The notes beneath the pieces were generated by a model. The model saw only the letters and a program-made list of their open reading frames with translations. It ran no database searches and was not told the DNA's origin. Shown piece after piece: positions 18,403 through 26,849 of a stretch of 64,000 nt of DNA. The translations under genes and the position numbers were made by a program. Source of the stretch: Trichomonas tenax (taxonomy: Eukaryota; Parabasalia; Trichomonadida; Trichomonadidae); NCBI GenBank assembly GCA_023091735.1, contig JALKBU010000043.1, positions 1 through 64,000 of the forward strand, read 5' to 3'. How positions within the stretch are numbered: position 1 is the stretch's first letter; every line of letters starts with the position of its first letter.

Positions 18403-21400
18403 ATGGTCGAGGAATTTAAATCGCTTATTTATACGGCATTCAGGAGTTTAAATTCAGAAGAACAGACGCAAGCGAACCAGAACATCTACGAGTTTATACA
18501 CACACCGGAATCAATAGGTGCTGCCTTTCAAATTTACGAGGAATCAGCAAATGATCCAAATTCTGCATTGTTTAGACAAGCAATAGCACTCGATTTGAAA
18601 TCTATCATCAAATATAACATTGAATTTCTTATGCAAACAGGATTTGACGAAGTGAAACAAAGATTATTGGCAATTCTTTTAAACACGACAGACATCAATA
18701 TATCAAAACACATCTCTCGCGCCATTGAACCAATTATGACGGCAATTCCGGACAATTGCAATGAATTCTTCGAACTCGCCGCAAACTTGATAAACGCGCA
18801 AACTCAAGAGACAATTAGTCGTGGATTATACATGTACATTCCATTGCTAACAGGAGTTCCTCAAGAAAACGCTGGTGAATTTTATACTCAAATATTACCT
18901 CTTCTTAATGGTTGTTTCTCAACATTGAACGATAATATTGTAGAACCGGCTTCCACGATATTGAAGCTCTGCTTTTCTTTCGCTCCAGAACTCGGCGATG
19001 ATTTCAAACAACCTTTGAATGAACTCATCAACATTTTCGCTCAACTTATATCAAAAGAGTCCGCTTTAGTCTCAAAAATTGCCGAAGATCTCGAAGATAT
19101 CTTCACAACAGAGTTCTATTTCGAAGAATTGGGTCAATATTACACCACATTCTTGACAATTGCAAATGATGAATCTCTCCCTGTTTCTATGCGTCAACAT
19201 CCGATTAAACTCGCTTCTGTGTTAGTTGCACAGGATCCAGCTATCAGGGAACAAGCAGGAGAGCTCCTCTCTGTTGATATCAATTTCGCTGTTACAGCAT
19301 TCGATCAGAGTATCCTCGATGATCAGGAATATCTCAACATCTTCATCGAACCAATCCAATTACTTTGCAAAGCTTGTTCTAAGGCACAGCTTCTTGATGT
19401 TATTTTGGGCGCCATTGCATCAGAAGAGGCTCTCTCGGAGCCATATTTAGTTGCCTACGCAACAGCGGTCACAGAGATCTGCAGTGAAGGCTGGGAAGTC
19501 GTTTCTTCAAAGATAACTCCAATCCTTAACTTCACGATGGGAATGCTGCAGTTCCAGGGCGAAAATCCTGTTGTTAACGTCTGCGTTGTTGAAGCAGGAT
19601 TCGAATTACTCATTGAGTTGTTCGGACACGTCAATCCTAACTATGATAGTGTCCAAGGAACAGTTCTCGGATTAATCATTAATTACGTTCAAGAAACTGA
19701 AATTCCATCTCTCCAACTCAGAGTTGTCACATGCTTGAATTACTTATTCAACGCGACAACAATCACTCCAGAGATTGTGCAGCATGGCGTTGAGATCCTC
19801 TCTGAACTCACAGCATCTCCAAACAAGAAACTTCTTCAAGCAGTTATCGAAGCTTTCGGAAGCTTGATTTTCTCTGCGAATGAAGAAATTCTTCCTTACG
19901 CTCCACAGATTTTGGAGATTCTCTCTACAGCTGCTGGTTTAGACAGTGTTGAAGACATTCCAATCAAAGGTGAAGCGATTTCTTCTTTGGCAAACTTGAT
20001 TCCTTATGTTGAAGACAAAACACCTTTCATTCAACTCTTTGCCGAAAACGTGCAATCTCAGGATACAGAACTCACATTGAGCTCATTCGATGCTTTCTCA
20101 ACCGCTTATAAACACATAATAAACGCGGGCTTCGATGAGGCTCTTATGGTCGCACTCAATGTTGCTCTTAACGTCATCAATGCAAACTACGAATACAAGG
20201 ACAATGTTGATGAAGAAGATGAGAACACGTTGATCAACAGATGCATATTCTGCGCTCTTCTCTTCTGCAAACGTGCAATCAAATTAACACCACATCTCAT
20301 TGAACCAATCTATGATTCGTTGAATGTTGCAATTGCAAAAATCCTCGAAAAGCTTGTTAACAATGAAGCGGTCATTACTAAAGCGGTTGGTTGTGGTTTC
20401 GCACTTCATAAACTCAAAGGAGATATAGCAGATTTCGTTGCTGAACTTGTTCCACTTTCTCTCGATTCAAAGGACATTTTCTGCAAATTAATGAGATCCG
20501 TGGCCAGATCGATGGAAGAGGGAGTTGATTTCTCAGCAGTCATTGAAGCAGTAACAGATACAGCCCTTGAAGCCATGACCAGACAACTTTCATTCCAAGA
20601 AGACGAAGATGCATCAAATTACGATACAAATCTCGGCCAATCTCTCACAGAGTTCTTCACTGTTTTAGGCCAAAACGCTCCACAGTTCTTCCCGCATTAC
20701 AAGTATTACCAGAACCTGCAGAAGATTCTCGAAGAAGGCAATCAATTCGAAAAATCAGACTATATCTATGCTTTCTCAGGATTCTTCATGAACGCACATG
20801 ATCAGCTCGAGTTATTGATCAAGAAGAAGATCATGGAGCTCTTCGCTACATCCATCGAGATGTGCATGGAATATGATATTTCTCCTGACGTTATCACATC
20901 GATCAGAGTTGCTTTTGATGTTGAGCCACAAGGAATGCAAAAGTTTGTTCCAATGCTGCTCGAACACTGCATGCAGTTGTTGTCTGGTGAGAATAACGGA
21001 GAATTGTTCTACAAGGACACCTGCGGATCAGCTATTTCTATCGTCTTAACAATCCACCGTGTTTCTCATGGCGAAGGCGTTGATATTACTCCGTTCATCC
21101 CTCTGATGCTTCCTCATTTCCCGTGCATCTGCGATGAGTCTCCAAGCATCTACTATTCGCTTACACTAAACTGCATGGAGTATCCTGATGTTTACGGTCC
21201 ATTCGGTGCTGATATTGCTGTCGCTCTTGCAAAGACATTAGCAATCAAAGATTCATTGTTCCCACTCCTTAAGCTTGAACATGAAACGTTTATGGCAGTC
21301 GCAACTTTGTTCAACAATCTCGCGGCGACAAATGACAAGATTCCACCTCTCGTTGAGCAGGCTGTTGCTGATGTTCCAGGAGGAATGGATAGAATCAATG

Positions 21401-21450
21401 CAAGATTGGAAATGGCTGCTGATTCAATGGAAGTGCCTGAAGTGATTTAA
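18403..21450 (+). CDS. Importin-beta family karyopherin (IPO5/Kap121-like)
   Basis: A 1015-residue all-helical HEAT-repeat protein expected to carry cargo into the nucleus with Ran-GTP. The length fits the importin-beta-3 class (about 1000-1100). Repeated amphipathic helix pairs run throughout. There is a conserved acidic stretch, NVDEEDENTLINRCIFCALL at about residues 600-620, followed by helices counting down to LLKLEHETFMAVATLFNNLA. The N-terminal part opens with an importin-N-like region (LNSEEQTQANQN, then FRQAIALDLKSIIKYN, resembling the rule that whole-subunit residues meet RQ..A...K). No Ran-binding residues can be proven by eye. It is divergent from the CTU2-like gene and tail-to-tail with the RapGAP-like gene. 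The exact orthologue within the family is uncertain. Confidence 0.88.
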   Translation: MVEEFKSLIYTAFRSLNSEEQTQANQNIYEFIHTPESIGAAFQIYEESANDPNSALFRQAIALDLKSIIKYNIEFLMQTGFDEVKQRLLAILLNTTDINISKHISRAIEPIMTAIPDNCNEFFELAANLINAQTQETISRGLYMYIPLLTGVPQENAGEFYTQILPLLNGCFSTLNDNIVEPASTILKLCFSFAPELGDDFKQPLNELINIFAQLISKESALVSKIAEDLEDIFTTEFYFEELGQYYTTFLTIANDESLPVSMRQHPIKLASVLVAQDPAIREQAGELLSVDINFAVTAFDQSILDDQEYLNIFIEPIQLLCKACSKAQLLDVILGAIASEEALSEPYLVAYATAVTEICSEGWEVVSSKITPILNFTMGMLQFQGENPVVNVCVVEAGFELLIELFGHVNPNYDSVQGTVLGLIINYVQETEIPSLQLRVVTCLNYLFNATTITPEIVQHGVEILSELTASPNKKLLQAVIEAFGSLIFSANEEILPYAPQILEILSTAAGLDSVEDIPIKGEAISSLANLIPYVEDKTPFIQLFAENVQSQDTELTLSSFDAFSTAYKHIINAGFDEALMVALNVALNVINANYEYKDNVDEEDENTLINRCIFCALLFCKRAIKLTPHLIEPIYDSLNVAIAKILEKLVNNEAVITKAVGCGFALHKLKGDIADFVAELVPLSLDSKDIFCKLMRSVARSMEEGVDFSAVIEAVTDTALEAMTRQLSFQEDEDASNYDTNLGQSLTEFFTVLGQNAPQFFPHYKYYQNLQKILEEGNQFEKSDYIYAFSGFFMNAHDQLELLIKKKIMELFATSIEMCMEYDISPDVITSIRVAFDVEPQGMQKFVPMLLEHCMQLLSGENNGELFYKDTCGSAISIVLTIHRVSHGEGVDITPFIPLMLPHFPCICDESPSIYYSLTLNCMEYPDVYGPFGADIAVALAKTLAIKDSLFPLLKLEHETFMAVATLFNNLAATNDKIPPLVEQAVADVPGGMDRINARLEMAADSMEVPEVI

Positions 21451-21558
21451 TTATTTATTTTATTAAAAACAAATGTTTGTGAAAATGAAAAAAATATAAC
21501 AAAATCTAGAATTTAATATATCTATCAAACAAACAAACAAAAAAAATATAATAAAGTA

Positions 21559-24500
21559 TTATGTAAATTGTGAAATAACCTTCGAAATGTTCTCTTTCAC
21601 AGATTTTCCAAGTTCATATGGATAATTCGCTTCACTGCCGAGGCAGAGTGTGATAACACTTGCGCGGACCATAGAACAGACTGATTCAGCTCTGATGACA
21701 TTTGTATTTGTTAATAATGTTGTCAGCTTAGACTCAAACATCATCACGCGAAGGAATCCTGTCTTGAGAGGCTGAACACTGATGATTATTGTGTTTTCAT
21801 CAGCACCAATGTCAATTGCTGATAACGTGATTCCGTCTTCGATCCATACAACAGCGACAGGAACATTCGCTGCACATGTGTTGTTGAATTCTGGTTCAGC
21901 AGGCGATATATAGAACTTTCCTTCCATTCTGCAGTCACCGAACTTGCGCGTTGTTGGTGTATCAGGTGTTCCTAGTGCAGCGGCAAACATTTGGAAGTCT
22001 CTCGATGTCTCTTCCCACTTCCAAACGAAGTTTCCGTTACGAGCAAAGAAAACAGGAACAGCTGCTTCTTTCTTGACTTGAGCTGCAACAATCCTGTGAA
22101 GGACTGAGTGCTGATTCTCAACCATTGGCAATAACGACTCTGTTCCCATATCACCAAACAGTCCAAGATTGTACATTGCGAGAACAGTTGTATCCAATGA
22201 TGTGGAGTTGACTTCGTTTGTCCTGTTTTCAGGCACAGGTTCATGATTAGGAAGAGTCAAGTCGTGTGGCTGTGGTTGGGTTTCTTGTGGTGTGCTGAGG
22301 ATATCGATATTCTGCGCGACAATCTTCTTCTTCAAATTCGAGAATAACTGCGTTGTGTGCGTCATCAATGCATCATCAAAGCTTGTTTCGCTCAGTTCAG
22401 TGACTTCTTCGGTGATTGGCTCAGGCTTATTCTGGGCTTCGTCTTCAATCATTTTGAACTTGTAAGCGGCTTTTGATGTATACCTGGACGTGATCAAAAC
22501 TGAGTCGGGATCGTTGTCGTATTTGACGACAGCCTGGAAAGCGTCAGGAGACGACATTCCTATTGCCTGCATTTGCTTGTCATTGCCCAGTCTGAGGATC
22601 TTTCTGTTAGCGAGATATGTCAACAAAACTTCAACCAGTTCAGGCCTTGATTTCGAAAGTAATGAAAGCTTCTCAAAGAACTCTTCGAGAAGTTTCTTTT
22701 CTCCATTTCTTCGTGCTAACTCAACGAACAATATCATTAGCTGTGAACACCACTTAAAATTCGGATTGTTTGCAGCATTATTTAAGTGAACTTCGATGAG
22801 AATTGCAAGATTCAACAAGAATTGAGGCGAAGTCTTTCGCATATCTTCAGCAACATCAATCAATGAATACATTCCATCAACGAGAAGGTAGTTGTAAGGA
22901 TTAAGTCTAAAGCAGTCTTTGAGATCACTAGGAACATCGAGTCCTGATGCAGCAAAGCCGTGGACTAATCTAACTGCTGACATGTACATCATTTCATATG
23001 ATTTCTTTATCGTGCAAACGAGAACATCAAGAATCTCTAAAGTAATGTGCATCTTGAGACACTTTTGACTGTTGAAATAGTATTTTGCTGCATTAGAAAG
23101 TTGTCCACCAATAGATTTAAGGACATCAGTCATCTTGCTTTCGATCGTTTGTGTTGCTTCTCCAACGTCATTCGTGGATAAGAACAGAAGAGCGTATTCA
23201 AGCGCCGGAACAACTTTCGGCTTTGGATGTATTTTCTCCTGCTGAAGAACGTAAACCATGAATGGAACAATCGTCATGAACATCGGATTACCGGATAAAA
23301 GTACGTAAGAAGCAATGTCGAGCCCGATCTTTATCTTGTCGTCCAATGAAACAGAGAGTAGTTTAAGAATAGCTCTGCAAATTCGTGACGCCATTATTGG
23401 TGTAATGTGTGGTCCCATATCGCGTGTGTTGATAATCAAAGAAACAACATCAACCGATGAAACAAGGACCTGAGCATCATGTGCATCGAGAGCAACACGT
23501 GTGAACTTATCAAGATACGGAATTAGAATATCAGGAGTGTTCAAGTTGATTGATGATGGAAGAGATTGCATTGCTGAAACAAAAGTTCGTGTGAATGTGG
23601 AATACATAGCATTGAGGCCCACATCTTGCTCCCACTTGTCGAAGAAGCGTTTTATGAATGTGTCAGCTTCTAATCGCGGTCTTGTATCGAATTTGACTGA
23701 AATTGCTTCGATTATTCTCATTTGATCTGTTTTGACTGTGATAAGGCTCTGTGAATCTGGCTTATACGAAACTGATATGAAATGTTTTCCGCAATCATTT
23801 GAAACACGTTCAGATAGAATTTGAATTTGTGGTTCAGTAAGACGAAGAATTTGCTTGAGGAAAGCAATAGCTAAGACACCAGAAAATCCGCACGATATTG
23901 ATAAAACGTCGTCACTAAGATTTTTAATATTCGAAGATATAACGTCTGGAATTTCATTATTAGATCTGTATGCCATGAGAAGAATTGTGTATATAGAACT
24001 CGTATCAGGATTTGCGTGTATCATATCTGCATATAAAGGAAGAATATAATTTTGAACACCGGGTTTTCTTTGAACCATTTTATCCCACGTAAGCATTATT
24101 TCATCAAAATACATTTTCGCTGCGTTATTCTCAGGTAATATAATTAAACTGCCGAGTATTGGAATTATCGCGTATAAGAACGACGAAACTGATTTCAAAA
24201 ATCTGTCTGAGGCCAAAAGTATCATATCCGGTATTTTTTCGTGGTATTTTTCTAAGAATAGTTTCGCTGTTTTTGTTGATGTTTCAGAAATTAAAAATAA
24301 AATGTATTCAGGATATAAGGCACTGATCTCATCCACGTTAACGGTTGGTTCGAGAAGCGCGTTTGCGAAAAGTTCCAAATTATATTTCGGACTTTTGATT
24401 AATTTGATTTCTGTTGATGTTGCACTAAAAATAACGGGGAAAAATGACTCGCAAAGGATTGTCCACCAGTATTTGAACGGATTATGGTTATTTTTGAAGT

Positions 24501-25020
24501 GAACCAACAATTTTTCGTATAATTTTATATAAGAATGTGGATTGTATTCAGGTTCGATTTTGGAATCAGGAATATAAAATTTGTACATTTCTTCAGGATT
24601 TTCTATGAATTGGAAAAGATCCAATCCGTAAACCATCACATCTCCCAATAATTTAAGCTTAATAGTATCATCTGTTCCCTGGAAAGAGTCGAGAATAGTC
24701 AAAAACACATCGAAGCTCTGATAATGGATTTCCGTTTTCATTCTGTAGTGCATTAAAAATTTGAAAAGTTGTGTTATTGACTGAATAAAGTCGATTAACT
24801 GCATTTTGAACATCATGTTCTTACTGATGATCGTATCAATGTACTCCATTCCTGTCTGAAACACGGATTTCTTCTTCATAATTTTGGAAAAAATGCCGCC
24901 GGGAACGTCTTTGTTCAAATCGTGGAAGAATGCAGCACAGAACTCCCTGAAGTGAATGGAGCACTCCTCCTTGTTATCGGCTTCAAATGCTGCTGATAAC
25001 AATTCGAATTCTTGTTGCAT
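21559..25020 (-). CDS. Large helical protein with C-terminal Rap/Ran-GAP-like domain
   Basis: A 1153-residue protein. Most of it is helical and could be a HEAT/ARM-type scaffold, as in tuberin and RalGAP-alpha. The last about 190 residues resemble a Rap/Ran-GAP domain: SVLHRIVAAQVKKEAAVPVF, then ANVPVAVVWIEDG in the place of the GNDxVxIVW catalytic strand, then IIISVQPLKTGFLRVMMF matching VxIVIxPLxNGLYRVxI. The catalytic Asn appears kept (ANVPV against GNDEV), but the neighbouring Gly and Asp are changed, so GAP activity is doubtful. A linker at about residues 850-960 is polar and acidic. The expected partner is a Rap, Ral or Rheb-type GTPase. The start is ATG at 25020, two codons after a TTG, and eight bases from an initiator. 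Identification is by motif only. Confidence 0.68.
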   Translation of the reverse strand: MQQEFELLSAAFEADNKEECSIHFREFCAAFFHDLNKDVPGGIFSKIMKKKSVFQTGMEYIDTIISKNMMFKMQLIDFIQSITQLFKFLMHYRMKTEIHYQSFDVFLTILDSFQGTDDTIKLKLLGDVMVYGLDLFQFIENPEEMYKFYIPDSKIEPEYNPHSYIKLYEKLLVHFKNNHNPFKYWWTILCESFFPVIFSATSTEIKLIKSPKYNLELFANALLEPTVNVDEISALYPEYILFLISETSTKTAKLFLEKYHEKIPDMILLASDRFLKSVSSFLYAIIPILGSLIILPENNAAKMYFDEIMLTWDKMVQRKPGVQNYILPLYADMIHANPDTSSIYTILLMAYRSNNEIPDVISSNIKNLSDDVLSISCGFSGVLAIAFLKQILRLTEPQIQILSERVSNDCGKHFISVSYKPDSQSLITVKTDQMRIIEAISVKFDTRPRLEADTFIKRFFDKWEQDVGLNAMYSTFTRTFVSAMQSLPSSINLNTPDILIPYLDKFTRVALDAHDAQVLVSSVDVVSLIINTRDMGPHITPIMASRICRAILKLLSVSLDDKIKIGLDIASYVLLSGNPMFMTIVPFMVYVLQQEKIHPKPKVVPALEYALLFLSTNDVGEATQTIESKMTDVLKSIGGQLSNAAKYYFNSQKCLKMHITLEILDVLVCTIKKSYEMMYMSAVRLVHGFAASGLDVPSDLKDCFRLNPYNYLLVDGMYSLIDVAEDMRKTSPQFLLNLAILIEVHLNNAANNPNFKWCSQLMILFVELARRNGEKKLLEEFFEKLSLLSKSRPELVEVLLTYLANRKILRLGNDKQMQAIGMSSPDAFQAVVKYDNDPDSVLITSRYTSKAAYKFKMIEDEAQNKPEPITEEVTELSETSFDDALMTHTTQLFSNLKKKIVAQNIDILSTPQETQPQPHDLTLPNHEPVPENRTNEVNSTSLDTTVLAMYNLGLFGDMGTESLLPMVENQHSVLHRIVAAQVKKEAAVPVFFARNGNFVWKWEETSRDFQMFAAALGTPDTPTTRKFGDCRMEGKFYISPAEPEFNNTCAANVPVAVVWIEDGITLSAIDIGADENTIIISVQPLKTGFLRVMMFESKLTTLLTNTNVIRAESVCSMVRASVITLCLGSEANYPYELGKSVKENISKVISQFT

Positions 25021-25023
25021 TTT

Positions 25024-25030
25024 CAAATGA
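25024..25030 (-). promoter_or_regulatory. Initiator of the RapGAP-like gene
   Basis: TCATTTG on the minus strand, predicted +1 at 25028, eight bases before ATG 25020. A second TCATTCA lies just upstream. Confidence 0.5.
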
Positions 25031-25039
25031 ATGAAAAAA

Positions 25040-26320
25040 GTGCCAATAAAAAAGCGACACAGTTCAATAGTTTACATTGATTTTTGTTTTATGTGACATA
25101 GCGACTCCATTCCATCTATATTGATGTTTTATTGACCGAAACAGTGAAAATTTTAAATATTTTTTTGCATCATTACAAAAATTATGGACGACCTATCGTT
25201 TTGTATATAGATATATTCTTTATACAGTTTTTACGATTGATGATTAAGAGCAGTGGACTTCAATTTGATTTTGATTTTTTCTTCGAATTTTGAAATTTAA
25301 AATCTGAAGATAATTCATTTAAAATATGCTTCAAATTTTTGTGTCCTATATGGAATTAAGAGCTGTGATGATAATTAAATAATTTCAGATCTCGAAAATT
25401 TTTTATATTGGACAACAGATTTTAGGAATTTGGAATTCCTTTTAATTCTTTAAACATAATGTAATTCTAGAATATGAGTCCAAATTGAAGAATATATTTT
25501 TTTGAAAATATAACTTCGAAATTTCATTTACGTTCCTTTAAGATATATAATAAAATCATGCAGCGTTCTCTATATCTAAAGTAACAAGGTTAAATCTTAA
25601 CATTGATATATAAACTGAATTTTATTTGGTGATCACCAATATGCACATTAGAAATAGATATCTCTCATTGCTGTCGATCATATATTGGATTTTTGCATGA
25701 TATTATGTGTGTAGAAAATGTTTGTCTATTAATTCGGTAAAGAATGAAACAAGCAATGAAATATCTTCACTTTATATAAAGTTATATTGGTTTCCGTCAA
25801 AATCAAAGTAAATTAAATGATAATGAAAAAATCGTTGGCTGTGGAAGTAACGATTTTTTTTTATAATTATATAATAAGATTTCTCGGGACCTTTTCGATA
25901 TCAACTGAGGTGTATATATGAAACTGCTTTATTAAATAAAAATTGGTGATTAATCGAGTAAATTTCGAGAAAATGCTGTTTTTCTAAAATGAACATTTTT
26001 TGATCAATATCTCTTTATCTGTGAGTAATATAGAAAAATTGCAAAGGTAACATATATGTAATTTTTAGTAGAGATTGGAATAAATTGTGTTTTGTAACAT
26101 TTTGTTGAGTTTTTGCGATTTACTAATAACGCAATAAATGATGACCTTGGTTAATGAAAATGACATATATATATTTGGTTAGAATTCATTTTTATTCAAT
26201 GTTGTTTAAAGAAAATTTAATATGATAAATATAACAGAAAACAAGCATGCTTTAAATACACATCATCTCCTCACTTCACATAAAACTTTTGAAAATTGAT
26301 ACAAATATTCAAACTTTGAT
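25040..26320. other. Long A+T-rich intergenic region
   Basis: No supportable gene. Two ACATG-like motifs lie near the RapGAP promoter (TTTACATTGA near 25070 and TTTTATGTGACATA near 25087). The rest is A+T-rich without repeats that I can see. Confidence 0.5.
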
Positions 26321-26660
26321 AAAAAAAAACTAGCTGCGACTGTCTCAAAGACACCATGGGGACCAATCCTCATGCTGTATTTGAGACATTCGCAGTCTCT
26401 CTTGACTTCGCTCTTGTAGGAAAAAGGCAAAAGCTTTGCATGCTTGGAACAAGTTCTTTGCACCAGAACACACCTGAAATGCTAACATCAGATCTGATTT
26501 GGTGCAAAAAATGCCTACAAACTCGTCCAGGACGAAATCAGAATATCAATAATATAGCCGATTTCGTCCTGGAGTAGCAAAAACTAGCTGCGACTATCTC
26601 AAAGACACCATGGGGACCCATCTTCATACTGTCTTTAAGATAGTCACAATTATTTTTTCA
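26321..26660 (-). ncRNA. Cluster of stem-loops with T-tracts, candidate structured RNAs
   Basis: Four stem-loops lie within 340 bases. Two are diverged copies 254 bases apart: arms 26334-26353 with 26376-26395, and arms 26588-26607 with 26630-26649. Their loops share CCATGGGGACC. Between them are a perfect 14-bp stem (26526-26539 with 26560-26573) and a 9-bp stem (26457-26465 with 26500-26508). Read on the minus strand, runs of T follow: T9 at 26321-26329, T6 at 26506-26511 and T5 at 26579-26583, which would suit RNA polymerase III termination. On the minus strand the three plus-strand C-A mismatches of the second copy become G-U pairs. Between copies one pair changes from G-C to A-T. The block is G+C-richer than its flanks and lies between the divergent RapGAP-like and MED14 genes. 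A foldback repeat remains an alternative. Confidence 0.5.
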
Positions 26661-26849
26661 TGAAGTCACTTTTGGAGTCACACCCTTTTTATTATATGTC
26701 AGATTCATCAGTCAAATTAGACATGTAAAGTATCACTTTTCATTTGACGGAATATTATACACAACAAGATAAATCGAATCTATATATGATGTAGAGTTTA
26801 AATTTATTGTTATTTTAAACAGCCCGCCAAAAAAAAGCAAAAATTTTGA

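Noticed and set aside
26263..26577. Short ORFs on both strands over the stem-loop cluster
   Set aside because: They run through the hairpin arms and loops on both strands; the structure explains the openness better than two overlapping proteins.
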